Shown piece by piece: positions 26,923 through 35,687 of a stretch of DNA of 64,000 nucleotides. The DNA comes from Bradyrhizobium sp. SSBR45G (lineage in GTDB: Bacteria > Pseudomonadota > Alphaproteobacteria > Rhizobiales > Xanthobacteraceae). The notes beneath the pieces are model-generated. The model saw only the letters and a program-made list of their open reading frames with translations. It made no database searches and was not told the DNA's origin. Position 1 is the first letter of the stretch; each line of letters opens with the position of its first letter. The stretch is taken from positions 1 to 64,000 of the forward strand of contig NZ_BSCT01000002.1 in NCBI RefSeq assembly GCF_030159255.1, read 5' to 3'. A program made the translations under genes and the position numbers.

Positions 26923-28401
26923 ATGACGGCAACCAGCGGCAAGCTGATCAAGGGCGCCACCGGCGACTGGGAGGTCGTGATCGGCATGGAGATCCATGCC
27001 CAGGTGACCTCGAAATCAAAACTGTTCTCCGGCGCCTCGACCGCGTTCGGCGGCGATCCCAACAGCCACGTCTCGCTGGTCGATGTGGCGATGCCGGGCA
27101 TGCTGCCGGTCATCAACGAGGAGTGCGTGCGCCAGGCGGTTCGCACCGGGCTCGGGCTGAACGCCAAGATCAATCTGCGCTCCGTGTTCGACCGCAAGAA
27201 CTATTTCTACCCCGACCTGCCGCAGGGCTACCAGATCAGCCAGTACAAGGACCCGATCGTGGGCGAGGGCGAGATCACGGTCGAGCTCGACGGCGGCAGG
27301 ACAGCGACTGTTGGCATCGAGCGCCTCCACATCGAGCAGGATCCTGGGAAGATGCTGCACGACCAGTCGCCGTCGCTGTCCTTCATCGACTTCAACCGCT
27401 GCGGCGTGGCGCTGATGGAGATCGTCTCCAAGCCGGATATCCGCGATGCGGAGCAGGCCAAGGCCTATGTGACCAAGCTGCGCTCGATCATGCGCTATCT
27501 CGGCACCTGCGACGGCGACATGGAGAAGGGCAGCCTCCGCGCCGACGTCAACGTCTCCGTGCGCAAGCCGGGCGGGCCGCTCGGCACCCGCTGCGAGATC
27601 AAGAACATCAACTCGATCAGTTTCATCGGCCAGGCGGTCGAGGCGGAGGCGCGGCGCCAGATCGAGATCATCGAGGACGGCGGCGTGATCGAGCAGGAAA
27701 CCCGCCGGTTCGATCCCGACAAGGGCGAGACGCGCTCGATGCGCTCCAAGGAGGAGGCGCATGACTACCGTTACTTCCCGGACCCGGACCTCCTGCCGCT
27801 CGAGTTTACCCAGGCCTTCGTCGACGAGCTGAAGGCGGCGCTGCCGGAATTGCCGGACCAGAAGAAGGCGCGCTTTATCGCCGATCTCGGCCTGTCGCCC
27901 TACGACGCCTCGGTGCTGGTGGCCGAGCGCGAGAGCGCGGCGTTCTATGAGAGCGTGCTGGAGGCGCTGTCCGAGCGGGCGCGCGACGGCAAGCTCGCCG
28001 CCAACTGGGTGATCAACGAGCTGTTCGGCCGGCTCAACAAGGAAGGCCTGGACATCGCGTCCTCTCCGGTCGCTGCGGCCCAGCTCGCGGCGATCGTTGC
28101 GCTGATCGGGGAGGGCACCATCTCCGGCAAGATCGCCAAGGACCTGTTCGAGATCGTCTGGAGCGAGGGCGGCGATCCGCGCGCGCTGGTCGAGAGCCGC
28201 GGCATGAAGCAGGTGACCGACCTCGGCGCGATCGAGAAGGTGGTCGACGAGATCATCGCCGCCAATCCGGACAAGGTCGCGCAGGCCAAGGCGAAGCCGC
28301 AGCTCGCCGGCTGGTTCGTCGGCCAGGTGATGAAGTCGTCGGGCGGCAAGGCCAACCCGCAGGCGGTCAACGATCTCCTGAAGAGCAAGCTCGGCATCTG
28401 A
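26923..28401 (+). CDS. gatB: Asp/Glu-tRNA amidotransferase subunit B
   Basis: A 492-residue GatB, the subunit that activates misacylated tRNA and receives ammonia. Recognisable: [24 protein letters not shown] at the N-terminus, [27 protein letters not shown] and [10 protein letters not shown]. The C-terminal GatB/YqeY domain (about 350-492) ends [11 protein letters not shown]. Last gene of the gat run, closed by a rho-independent terminator. Confidence 0.97.
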   Translation: MTATSGKLIKGATGDWEVVIGMEIHAQVTSKSKLFSGASTAFGGDPNSHVSLVDVAMPGMLPVINEECVRQAVRTGLGLNAKINLRSVFDRKNYFYPDLPQGYQISQYKDPIVGEGEITVELDGGRTATVGIERLHIEQDPGKMLHDQSPSLSFIDFNRCGVALMEIVSKPDIRDAEQAKAYVTKLRSIMRYLGTCDGDMEKGSLRADVNVSVRKPGGPLGTRCEIKNINSISFIGQAVEAEARRQIEIIEDGGVIEQETRRFDPDKGETRSMRSKEEAHDYRYFPDPDLLPLEFTQAFVDELKAALPELPDQKKARFIADLGLSPYDASVLVAERESAAFYESVLEALSERARDGKLAANWVINELFGRLNKEGLDIASSPVAAAQLAAIVALIGEGTISGKIAKDLFEIVWSEGGDPRALVESRGMKQVTDLGAIEKVVDEIIAANPDKVAQAKAKPQLAGWFVGQVMKSSGGKANPQAVNDLLKSKLGI

Positions 28402-28427
28402 AACGACGACCGCTGTTCTTCGTTCCG

Positions 28428-28461
28428 ACGGCGCGCACCGAGGTGTGCGCCGTTTCTGTTT
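28428..28461 (+). terminator. Rho-independent terminator of gatB operon
   Basis: An 11-bp stem (ACGGCGCGCAC with its complement, one G-U) and a CGAG loop are followed by TTTCTGTTT. It lies 26 nt after the gatB stop. Confidence 0.8.
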
Positions 28462-28920
28462 GGCGATCGCATCCGGCGAATCGCCGCGCGCGATTCGCAA
28501 AAAAGCCACCTTTGGCGAGCGCTCGAACGCACACGAGGGTGTGTGCAGTGAAAATTTTTTCGTTGCCAAAATTTACGACTCAGAGTCCGCGAGCACCGCT
28601 CGTCGCGCGAGTCCGCGCGCGGTGCCGCGCATCCGACGGCTTCGAGCTACGCGAGCAGCGATTCTGAAAATGGCTTGTAGTGCAGGCTTTTTTCGCGATG
28701 GCTATTAGTAGCCGGCGCGCGCCTGCCGCGATCGACGCTTTCGATTCCGTCATCGCGCGACGCGCTGCTTCGCGCGTTTCGTCAGCCGTAGGCGCGCGCG
28801 CGTGTCAACACTTCCTTAAGCCGGAAGCTGTTTTTTTTCACTCGTTGGTGTATCGATGAGGAGTGCAGTTCGATTCCCGACTGCACGCATCGACTAAGCC
28901 ATCTCACATCGGAGGGCAAC
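28462..28920. other. Intergenic region upstream of the lysine-rich microprotein
   Basis: About 460 bp with no convincing gene. It is studded with GCGC/CGCG clusters separated by short AT tracts (TGAAAATTTTTTCG near 28550, CTTTTTTCGCG near 28690). It probably contains the promoter and a long leader of the 28921 gene. Confidence 0.4.
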
Positions 28921-29025
28921 ATGGCCAAGAAAGCGAAGAAGGCGAAGAAGGCAGTGAAGAAGGTCGCGAAGACCGCGGCGAAGAAGACTGCCAAGAAGAC
29001 CAAGAAGGTCGCCAAGAAGAAGTAA
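28921..29025 (+). CDS. Lysine/alanine-rich histone H1-like microprotein
   Basis: A 34-residue protein made of repeated AKK/KKA units (MAKKAKKAKKAVKKV then similar to the end), with about half its residues lysine and no acidic residue. GGAGGG lies 7 nt upstream, an excellent ribosome-binding site. The composition resembles the C-terminal tails of bacterial H1-like proteins and would bind DNA or RNA non-specifically. It is too short to be found by length cut-offs. Codons favour AAG strongly, as expected for an expressed gene here. Confidence 0.75.
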   Translation: MAKKAKKAKKAVKKVAKTAAKKTAKKTKKVAKKK

Positions 29026-29639
29026 CTCTCGCAGTCCGCTGCGAGATGAGTCCGGCAGCTGATGCCGGCACGTCGTTGGAACGTTAGGTCCGCTTGAAGC
29101 TCCCTCGAGAGCCGGGCAGATCTCCTGAAGCTCCATTGACGATAGAGGGTGTCGGCGAGACATCAGGTCAACGGTCGGATCGAAATCGAGAGCGGCTTCG
29201 CTCGCGGTGCGGTCCGGCAGAAGAAACAGGATTTCTTCGTTCGGTGCAGATCGCGTTTCCGGTCTGCAATCTCACGAGCGGCTCTCCAGCCAGAGTGAGA
29301 TCTGATCCTGACGTGTTCGCCGACGCCCTCGATCCTGGCACCGCCCGATGGCGGCGTGCCCGAGATGACCCTTTCCCAAACTTCATCACATGCAGCCGAC
29401 ACGCGCCGCGCGGCCGTGGCTCTGCCGTTGCCGTGGCGGGCATGACTGGCTCGATCAGGAGCGTGGTCGTGCGCGAGTCTGCGCGCCGGATGCATCGAGG
29501 GCGCCGCTGCGGTGCCGATGCCGACGGTTGCAACGGCCGCGCCATCGCGTTTCGCGGATGGTTAGAGGTTTGCCAAACAGAACGGTAAACCGCTCTTTGC
29601 CGCTTCAGAAAACCCCGCCTGAATCAATGATTTGTACGC
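29026..29639. other. Intergenic region without convincing gene
   Basis: Over 600 bp follows the lysine-rich gene. A 164-codon frame (29094-29588) exists but its composition is Arg/Gly-rich and unlike a protein. A terminator at 29640-29662 shows that a plus-strand transcript ends here, so the region may be a long 3' UTR or hold a non-coding RNA. Confidence 0.35.
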
Positions 29640-29662
29640 CGGCCCGAAAGATCGGGCCGTTT
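29640..29662 (+). terminator. Orphan hairpin terminator
   Basis: CGGCCCGA pairs with TCGGGCCG across an AAGA loop, followed by TTTCC. The 8-bp stem is perfect. No well-supported coding gene ends just upstream, so it may end the 28921 transcript or an unannotated RNA. Confidence 0.6.
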
Positions 29663-29826
29663 CCGTTCAGGCTTCCTTCAGCACGATGCTTAAACTGCCT
29701 TTCAAACTTGATCCGCATCCTTCGCGCATAAGCCGTCAAACGGCATGGGGACTAACCAGGCGTTGAACAGTTGGACGGGGGCTGCGCTCCAGGGGAGCCG
29801 CCTCTCTGTGATGAAGGAGAGCGACG

Positions 29827-30093
29827 ATGTTTCAGGGACAACTCGATTTCGTTGATGTGACCACCGCCGAGCAGGGCGCCAATGGCGACGTGCTGTTCGA
29901 GCTCGGCATGCTCTATGCGAGCGGCCGCGACGGAGCGGTCGATCTGATCGCTGCGCACAAATGGTTCAACCTCGCCGCCCTCAAGGGGCGCGTCGATGCG
30001 GCCGCGATGCGCCGCGAGATCGCCGAGCAGATGTCGGATGCCGAGATCGCGGCTGCGCAGCGCGAGGCGCGCGCCTGGATGAGCGCGCGTTGA
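29827..30093 (+). CDS. Single-Sel1-repeat small protein
   Basis: An 88-residue protein with one Sel1-like repeat core (FELGMLYASGRDGAVDLIAAHKWFNLAALKG) and a helical C-terminus (AEIAAAQREARAWM). A single repeat is short for the family, which usually mediates protein-protein contacts with several tandem copies. GAAGGAGAG upstream is a good ribosome-binding site. No signal peptide. Adjacent genes give no functional hint. Confidence 0.8.
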   Translation: MFQGQLDFVDVTTAEQGANGDVLFELGMLYASGRDGAVDLIAAHKWFNLAALKGRVDAAAMRREIAEQMSDAEIAAAQREARAWMSAR

Positions 30094-30295
30094 TGACGCT
30101 TCGCGACGGCTCGCCGGCCTTGCAGCTCCGTGACCGGATGAATGCGAGGCCGGGGCTTCGGGCCGCTGCGACGTCGGGATCGCCCGGCCGGATGACCGAT
30201 CCACTTCCTTTTGTCCTGCCGGCAGCAAGCCTCGTCCTGCGTCCATAAATCTCCTATCTGTCGTCGCAGGTGACGCAGGCAGCGGGATCGATGGC

Positions 30296-30652
30296 ATGGC
30301 GCAGGCGCAGCAGCGACGAGCGGGACGGCAGGAACTGATCGACTGCCATGACTGCGGCCATGGCGTTTCGTTCAGCGCTACGGCGTGTCCGCATTGCGGG
30401 TCGACCGAACCGGCGGGGCCGGCGGTGCAGAGCCGGCGCGAGCTGCAGCGGCTGCGGATCGAAGCCGCCAATGATCGCCGTCTCGTCGTGGTGACCGCGC
30501 TGTGTGCCGGTCTCGGCACATTCTATGGTGCGGTGATGGGAGCAGGGGGCGCGGCGTCCTGGTGGGCGGCGGTCGGCTACGGCTTCATCGGCGCCGTCAT
30601 CGGTGTCCCCGCAGCCTTCGTGATCAACATCGGCCGCAGCCTGTTCGACTGA
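30296..30652 (+). CDS. Zinc-ribbon membrane protein, unknown function
   Basis: A 118-residue protein with a zinc ribbon near the N-terminus (CHDCGHGVSFSATACPHCG). It is followed by a charged linker (RRELQRLRIEAANDRR) and two hydrophobic segments (LVVVTALCAGLGTFYGAVMG and WAAVGYGFIGAVIGVPAAFVI). Zinc-ribbon-plus-membrane proteins of this size are common but uncharacterised. Start ATG 30296 lacks a strong ribosome-binding site. Confidence 0.72.
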   Translation: MAQAQQRRAGRQELIDCHDCGHGVSFSATACPHCGSTEPAGPAVQSRRELQRLRIEAANDRRLVVVTALCAGLGTFYGAVMGAGGAASWWAAVGYGFIGAVIGVPAAFVINIGRSLFD

Positions 30653-30775
30653 CCTGCGCGTTGTCCGGGTGACGCGGAGAACGGTTTCGGCGGCGCGCGG
30701 CTGTCACAGACCGCCGAAGCATTCGGCCCGCGGCGCCAGGCATCAGATTCGCGGCGAGAATGTCCGAGGGGGATA

Positions 30776-30869
30776 TGGCGGAGACGGAGGGATTCGAACC
30801 CTCGATAGGGCTTTACAACCCTATAACGGTTTAGCAAACCGCCGCCTTCAGCCACTCGGCCACGTCTCC
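30776..30869 (-). tRNA. tRNA-Ser (GCU anticodon)
   Basis: Read on the minus strand: acceptor GGAGACG pairs with CGTCTCC, discriminator G and an encoded CCA. The anticodon arm holds TTGCTAA (anticodon GCU), a long variable arm (TATAGGGTTGTAAAGCCCTAT) marks a class II tRNA, and the T arm is GGGTTCGAATCCC. It decodes AGC/AGU. No integrase or direct-repeat att site accompanies it. Confidence 0.97.
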
Positions 30870-31617
30870 GGCTGGCGTCGGTATGCCCGACGACGCGCCG
30901 AGCCGCAAGCGGCAGATTGCGACGGGTTTCGAAATCCTCACAGGAGTGCGCGCTAGCCTTGCCGTGTCGGGAGGAGCGCCGATCGGTCCTGGCTCTCACC
31001 ATGACAAGGCAGTCCCTCAGCCCGACGGGCGGGGACGATGGGCATGGTCGCGGGCCAAGACCATTTGGCGGCTCGCACCGCTTGCGATCTTGTCTCCCTT
31101 TCTCCTCTCAACGGCTGTCTCGCCGGCCTGATGCCAACTCGCCACACCATTTTCGGCGTCGGTTCGATTCCCGCCGCCGGCGCCGGGATTCGGTGCCCGG
31201 GACGCCTGAGTTGCGCCCGGTTCCTGCCGGGCGAGTGTGGCTGCGCCTAAGCACCCAAGATTGCGTTGTTACAAAACCATAACATAAACAGAAGCTTAGC
31301 GGTTCCCGCAGAACCACGGTCTCGTGCCTTTTGTGCAACACCGGTCCAAAAAGGCGCCCGCTGGCGGCCGCAATGATGGTTCCTTTGTTGCGTGTGCAAA
31401 GGCCTTCGGTAATTCTGCGTCTCACGACGAAGGGGGGCATCCCGACGTCGTCCCGTTGAGGTCGTTCGCTCAAGTCCCTCGCGTTCATGCGGGTGTGTCC
31501 GATAGCGCGAAGCGGCTGAGCGACGGGTCGAAGAGGGATAACGGTACGAACCCAAGGGTGTCTCACACCCAGCGGAGGCGAACCTTCCCTGACTGAGCAA
31601 CTTGGAGGTTTAACACT
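30870..31617. other. Intergenic region with porin 1 promoter and leader
   Basis: About 750 bp between the tRNA and porin 1. A GGTTC/GAACC hairpin lies at 31301-31315 just after an AT-rich block (TTACAAAACCATAACATAAAC, 31269-31289), the likely porin promoter zone. A conserved leader element follows at 31465-31514. No supported gene. Confidence 0.5.
31465..31514 (+). promoter_or_regulatory. Conserved porin 5' leader element, copy 1
   Basis: A 50-nt stretch beginning TTCGCTCAAGTCCCTCGCG and ending GCGCGAAGCG is almost identical to 35932-35980 upstream of porin 2. The ends are complementary (TTCGC/GCGAA), suggesting a folded leader about 100 nt before the start codon. Conservation outside coding DNA argues for function, or for recent duplication. 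Confidence 0.6.
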
Positions 31618-33174
31618 ATGAACACGATCAAGAGCCTTGTCCTGGGCTCGGCGGCCGCTCTCGTCGCAATGTCCGGGGCTCAGGCAGCTGACCTTCCGAT
31701 CAAGGCCAAGGCGGTCGAGTATGTGAAGGTCTGCTCGCTTTACGGCGCTGGCTTCTACTACATCCCCGGCACCGACACCTGCATCAAGCTCGGCGGCTAT
31801 ACGCGCGCCGAGACGGCATTTGCCAGCAACGGCTCCTATAACAACGCCGTCAACGGCGTTGCCGGTGCGAACAACCGCCTGAGCAACTACTATTACAGCC
31901 GCGCTCGTCAGGACCTCAACATCGACACGCGCACGGCGACTGAGTACGGCGTGGTCCGTACCTACTTCGAGTCGGTTTTCACCTGGACCTCTGACACCTA
32001 CACCGGCAACGCCAACGGCAACGGCTCGACGGTCTACTCGCAGATCGGTGGCGGCACGGGCGTCGGCGGTGCAAGTGCTCCGAACAACGCCAATGCTGGC
32101 GCTATCGCCGGTGGTACGCTCGGCGTGTACTTCGCCTTCATCCAGTTCGCCGGCTTCACCATGGGTAAGGCCGTGTCGCAATTCGACGCGCCCTGGACCG
32201 GCTATCCCGGCAACAACTTCGACGGCCTGTGGGGCGGCTCCAACAACACCACCGGTGTCAACCAGTTCACCTACACGGCGGACTTCGGCCAGGGCATCAC
32301 CGCCGCGATCTCGGCGCAGGATGGGACCGCGAACTCCCAGACCAACCTCTGGAACGTCTCGAACATCAGCGCGGCCGGCATCGTCGGCGGCGCTTACGGT
32401 TCCAGCTCCTACGGTGGCAACGTTGCTCCGGACATCGTCGGCATGGTCCGTGTCGACCAGGCCTGGGGTCTGTTCCAGGCGTCGTTCGCGGCGCATGACA
32501 ACCACACCGCCTACTACGGTGCTTCCGAGACCTCGGGTCACCCGTCGGACAAGTGGGGCTGGGCAGCTCAGCTGGCCTTGTCGATCAAGAACATTCCGAC
32601 CGGCGCTGGCGACAGCATCAACATCCAGGGCGCTTACACCAACGGTGCGAGCCGCTACAACGAGGGGCAACTCAACCCCACCACTTACGCGATGTATGGT
32701 GGTAGCAGCACTGCCGGCGTTTACGGCACGCTCGGCTTCGCTGGCGTCAGCGACGCGGTGTTCGTCAACGGCGGTGATCAGCAGCTGACCACCACTTATG
32801 GCTTCCGTGGTGCCTATACCCACAACTGGAGCCCGACCTGGAACTCGGCACTCTACGGTTCGTGGGCTGCCGTGAAGTACAACGACACTGCCAAGGGCCT
32901 GATCTGCGGCAGCGCGGCGATGACGACGATCGCGGGCGCAGGCTTCACCTGCAACCCCGACTTCAACATCTCCTCGCTGGGCCTGATCACCCGCTGGACC
33001 CCGGTCAAGAACCTGACCTTCTCGGCTGACGTTGCCTGGACGAACCTCGACCAGAAGTACACCGGCAACATCGCCTATCCGGGTTCGGCCACCATCGCGA
33101 AGCCGGCTGCGACCTACCAGCTCAAGGACCAGAACTCGGTGTCCTTGCTGGTCCGCGCTCAGCGCAACTTCTGA
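31618..33174 (+). CDS. Outer-membrane porin 1 (Porin_2 family)
   Basis: A 518-residue alphaproteobacterial general porin. Signal peptide MNTIKSLVLGSAAALVAM ending AQA; the mature start DLPIKAKAVEYVKVCSLYGAGFYYIPG is the family hallmark, with a disulfide-capable Cys pair ([18 protein letters not shown]). A Gly/Asn-rich loop ([20 protein letters not shown]) probably forms an external or constriction loop. The C-terminal strand ends in Phe (LLVRAQRNF), the BAM recognition signal. TTGGAGGTTT precedes the start. Paralogues lie at 36071 and 38352; a strong terminator follows. Confidence 0.95.
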   Translation: MNTIKSLVLGSAAALVAMSGAQAADLPIKAKAVEYVKVCSLYGAGFYYIPGTDTCIKLGGYTRAETAFASNGSYNNAVNGVAGANNRLSNYYYSRARQDLNIDTRTATEYGVVRTYFESVFTWTSDTYTGNANGNGSTVYSQIGGGTGVGGASAPNNANAGAIAGGTLGVYFAFIQFAGFTMGKAVSQFDAPWTGYPGNNFDGLWGGSNNTTGVNQFTYTADFGQGITAAISAQDGTANSQTNLWNVSNISAAGIVGGAYGSSSYGGNVAPDIVGMVRVDQAWGLFQASFAAHDNHTAYYGASETSGHPSDKWGWAAQLALSIKNIPTGAGDSINIQGAYTNGASRYNEGQLNPTTYAMYGGSSTAGVYGTLGFAGVSDAVFVNGGDQQLTTTYGFRGAYTHNWSPTWNSALYGSWAAVKYNDTAKGLICGSAAMTTIAGAGFTCNPDFNISSLGLITRWTPVKNLTFSADVAWTNLDQKYTGNIAYPGSATIAKPAATYQLKDQNSVSLLVRAQRNF

Positions 33175-33202
33175 TCCTGATCGACGGATCAGGTTTCAAC
33201 GA

Positions 33203-33231
33203 CCCCCGGCAGGCAACTGCCGGGGGTTTTT
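33203..33231 (+). terminator. Rho-independent terminator of porin 1
   Basis: A 10-bp perfect stem (CCCCCGGCAG and its complement) with a GCAA tetraloop is followed by TTTTTG, 28 nt after the stop codon. Confidence 0.92.
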
Positions 33232-33515
33232 GTTTGCGCTGCGCTGGTGCTGGACGATTGGCGCTGCGACCATCAGCCGGGCGGCGGCAACAAAGGGGAA
33301 GGGACGCGGTTCCGCCATTCGCCCTGGGATCGGCCGTGGGAGAAGCGGATTCGGCATGGCAGTACCGGCGTCTGAGCCTTGTCTCCGATGAGACACCTGA
33401 CCCGAACTCGTCGTCACCCGGTCGAAGGAAACGCTGCCGGACGGTGGCTGGGTAGATAAAAATCCAATTTAGGACAATGGCTTAGAAGAAAGTTACCGAT
33501 TCCGAAGATTGGGTA
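33232..33515. other. Intergenic region after porin 1
   Basis: About 280 bp with no convincing gene. It becomes AT-rich from about 33450, leading into the candidate promoter at 33516. Confidence 0.4.
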
Positions 33516-33543
33516 TTGAAATTAGATGAGTTGATAAGATAAT
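33516..33543 (+). promoter_or_regulatory. Sigma70-like promoter of candidate small RNA
   Basis: TTGAAA (33516-33521), a 16-nt spacer and GATAAT (33538-33543) form a near-consensus housekeeping promoter in an AT-rich island. No coding start follows within 330 nt, but a terminator does. Confidence 0.55.
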
Positions 33544-33549
33544 TTTGTA

Positions 33550-33645
33550 AACGTCACTGCTTAGGGATAAGTGTGCACAGGCTGAATGACACGGTTCAAC
33601 GTTAAGCCTCCGAAACCCTCGACGATGCCCCGTCGGGGGTTTCTT
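33550..33645 (+). ncRNA. Candidate small non-coding RNA
   Basis: The promoter at 33516-33543 predicts a start near 33550. A 13-bp terminator stem (33612-33624 with 33631-33643, one G-U) ends the unit, giving an RNA of roughly 95 nt. There is no start codon with ribosome-binding site and no open frame of note. Its position between a porin and a hydrolase/MarR pair makes porin-related or stress regulation conceivable, but nothing in the sequence shows a target. Confidence 0.4.
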
Positions 33646-33648
33646 CGT
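33612..33648 (+). terminator. Terminator hairpin of candidate small RNA
   Basis: GAAACCCTCGACG pairs with CGTCGGGGGTTTC (one G-U), with an ATGCCC loop followed by TTCGTTT. Confidence 0.7.
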
Positions 33649-33877
33649 TTCTGATCAGACTTTCTCCGGGCCAGGGCGTGGACCGGTTCACCGATCTGCC
33701 GGCGCAGAGCCAAGCCGCGCTGATCGGACGCACCTGCAATTGATCGCCCAAAGCACCCAAATCAGCACAAAGATCCGTAAAAAAACGTCCTGATGTGCCT
33801 TGACCGCAAATTTGCGCTTCAGCACAGTCTGACGAACAGATGACGGATTTTAGAGCCGTCACGGGTCGAGGAGCGTG

Positions 33878-34981
33878 ATGAGGTCGGAAGGCGTTCTGAA
33901 AGCGTTAGGACCGTGGTCTCAAAGGGAAGAACTCTCCGAGGCCGTGATGCGTTTGCTGGATACGTCTCCGGAAGGCGAGGGTGAGTTCGCCGATTGCCTG
34001 GCGATCGTGCAGCGTATCGACGATCACGACGAGGAATCCTGGTATCAGGAATGGATGCGATCGGCCGACGCGATGCGGGCCGAGGCCTTCGCCGCGGCCA
34101 ACGCAGGATCACCTGACACCGCGCGGCGGAAGTGGCTGCGCGCCATCGATCTCTACGATGTCGCGGCATCGCCATTCAGCAGCTGTCTCATGCGCCAGGC
34201 CGAGGTTGCGGCCGGCATCCGAGTCTGCGCCGTGGACTGTCTCAACGCCGGCGTCCCGCAAGGCGAGGTGGTCACGATCCCCTGGCGCGCCGATTATTCG
34301 CTCGAAGCCTATTTTCTGCCGGCGCCCGATCGGAACGGTCCGGCGCCGACGGTGGTCTGCGTGTGCGAGCCCGGCCAACGCAAGGAGAAGTCCCTGGTGA
34401 AGTTTGCCGGGCAGGCCGCCGAGCGCGGCCTGTCTCTGCTGGTCGTCGATCTGCTCGGACCAGGCCCGGCCAGCCGATTCGACGAGATCGTCGGCCGGCG
34501 CGACCTCGAAACGGCGATCGGCAGCATCATGGACTATGTCTGCGAGCGCGAGGATGTCGATGATGCCAGGATCGCGATCCTGGCCGACGATTGGAGCTCG
34601 TCCTTCGTGGCGCGCGGCATCGCGCGCGATCCGCGCTACGCCGCCGCGGTCTGTGACGCCGGCCTCTGGGACATTCACGAGCGGGTCTGTCTGTCGCGTC
34701 GGCTGACGCCGGACGAGCGGGCCGGCCTGCCGAGCGCGAGCGACTGCCGCGTGGCGCGACAAATCATGTGCCCGGTCCTGGTGGCCTTCCCGGAATCGGG
34801 ATGGCTGCGCGCCGACATCGCCGCGCGGCTGGTGGCGCAGATGAAGCGCGAGCATCTCGATGTCACGCTGGAGATCTTGGCAAGCCAGCGGGGCGGGGCA
34901 TCCGACGATGCACCTGCCAGCGCCGCAGTCTTGGACTGGATTGCCGCGCGTCTCGCCTCTGCGCCGAAGCTGCGGAGCTGA
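33878..34981 (+). CDS. Alpha/beta-hydrolase-fold protein, FrsA-like
   Basis: A 367-residue protein resembling FrsA/DUF1100-type esterases. An N-terminal helical cap (WYQEWMRSADAMRAEAFAAANAGS) is followed by a hydrolase core (GEVVTIPWRADYSLEAYFLPAP, LLVVDLLGPG). The nucleophile elbow reads ILADDWSSSFVARG rather than GxSxG, and the catalytic Asp/His are not obvious, so it may be degenerate. AGGAG lies 4 nt before ATG 33878; GTG 33875 is the alternative. It is convergent with the MarR gene. Confidence 0.7.
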   Translation: MRSEGVLKALGPWSQREELSEAVMRLLDTSPEGEGEFADCLAIVQRIDDHDEESWYQEWMRSADAMRAEAFAAANAGSPDTARRKWLRAIDLYDVAASPFSSCLMRQAEVAAGIRVCAVDCLNAGVPQGEVVTIPWRADYSLEAYFLPAPDRNGPAPTVVCVCEPGQRKEKSLVKFAGQAAERGLSLLVVDLLGPGPASRFDEIVGRRDLETAIGSIMDYVCEREDVDDARIAILADDWSSSFVARGIARDPRYAAAVCDAGLWDIHERVCLSRRLTPDERAGLPSASDCRVARQIMCPVLVAFPESGWLRADIAARLVAQMKREHLDVTLEILASQRGGASDDAPASAAVLDWIAARLASAPKLRS

Positions 34982-35057
34982 CGGCGCGGCGGCTGCAATT
35001 TGACGGCTGCGAGATCGACCGAGCCGTCTGCGGCCGCAGCCCCCCGGCGGCTCTGTG

Positions 35058-35102
35058 GTCGCGACGATACAAGTCGTGATAATACAAGTCGCGACAATAC
35101 AA
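35058..35102. repeat. Triplet tandem 15-mer repeat
   Basis: Three 15-bp units, GTCGCGACGATACAA, GTCGTGATAATACAA and GTCGCGACAATACAA, lie head to tail between convergent genes. The half GTCGCGAC is itself palindromic. Unit variation shows it is not a recent slippage product. Confidence 0.85.
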
Positions 35103-35147
35103 CCTGAGACAACATGGGACGTGTTCGTCACGCCCGCAGCCGCGGGG

Positions 35148-35687
35148 TCAGACGCCGAGCGAGACCCTGGCGCTGGCTTTTTCGAAGCGCTCCTTCAGCG
35201 CCGCCAGCTTGTCCGTGAACGTCGACAGCTCCCGCGCATCGAACTCCTCGAAGATGAAGCCGAAGACCTGCAACTGCTGCGCTTCGAGCTCTGCAAAGTG
35301 CTCCAGCGTCTTGGGCGTCAACGACATCCGGACCACCCGCGCGTCGTCCGGGGCAGGCTTGCGCTGCATGAAGGCTTTCTTTTCAAGCAGCTTGGACTGA
35401 GTCGTGACGAAGGACGGGTCGACATGCAGCCGCTTGGCGGCCGCGTTCACGGCGACACCCTCGCCCTGATCCAGCTCGGAGATGGCCATCAGGATCATCC
35501 ATTGCGGGCCGCTGATCCCGATTCGCTTGGCCCAGAAGTACCTCAGCTCCTCGAGGTGGACGTTGATCGTAGCGATCTCCCTGGCGAACCGGAGGATGGC
35601 GTCGCGATTCTTCGGCAGATGTTCAGTCATCTGCTGCGGTTCGGCCGCTTCCACAGGTGCGGCAGAGGTATTGTTCGAGGGCGCCAT
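35148..35687 (-). CDS. MarR-family transcriptional regulator
   Basis: A 179-residue winged-helix protein. The dimer helix is followed by the MarR DNA-binding core (ISGPQWMILMAISELDQGEG, then AAAKRLHVDPSFVTTQSKLLEKKAFMQRKPAPDDARVV), with the conserved DDARVV wing. The first 20 residues are Ala/Pro-rich. No clear operator is visible in its promoter, which faces the porin 2 leader, so porin 2 regulation is possible but unsupported. Confidence 0.88.
   Translation of the reverse strand: MAPSNNTSAAPVEAAEPQQMTEHLPKNRDAILRFAREIATINVHLEELRYFWAKRIGISGPQWMILMAISELDQGEGVAVNAAAKRLHVDPSFVTTQSKLLEKKAFMQRKPAPDDARVVRMSLTPKTLEHFAELEAQQLQVFGFIFEEFDARELSTFTDKLAALKERFEKASARVSLGV

Noticed and set aside
29094..29588. 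A 164-codon plus-strand frame before the orphan terminator
   Set aside because: Arg/Gly/Ser-rich, no domain, no good ribosome-binding site; codon-position composition unlike neighbouring genes.
31162..31176. GGTTCGATTCCC, reminiscent of a tRNA T arm
   Set aside because: The flanks do not make a T stem or acceptor stem and no D or anticodon arm can be found upstream, so it is not a tRNA or clear fragment.
30776..31617. tRNA-Ser as an integration site for a genomic island
   Set aside because: No integrase, no repeated tRNA 3' end in the following sequence and no change of gene content typical of an island.
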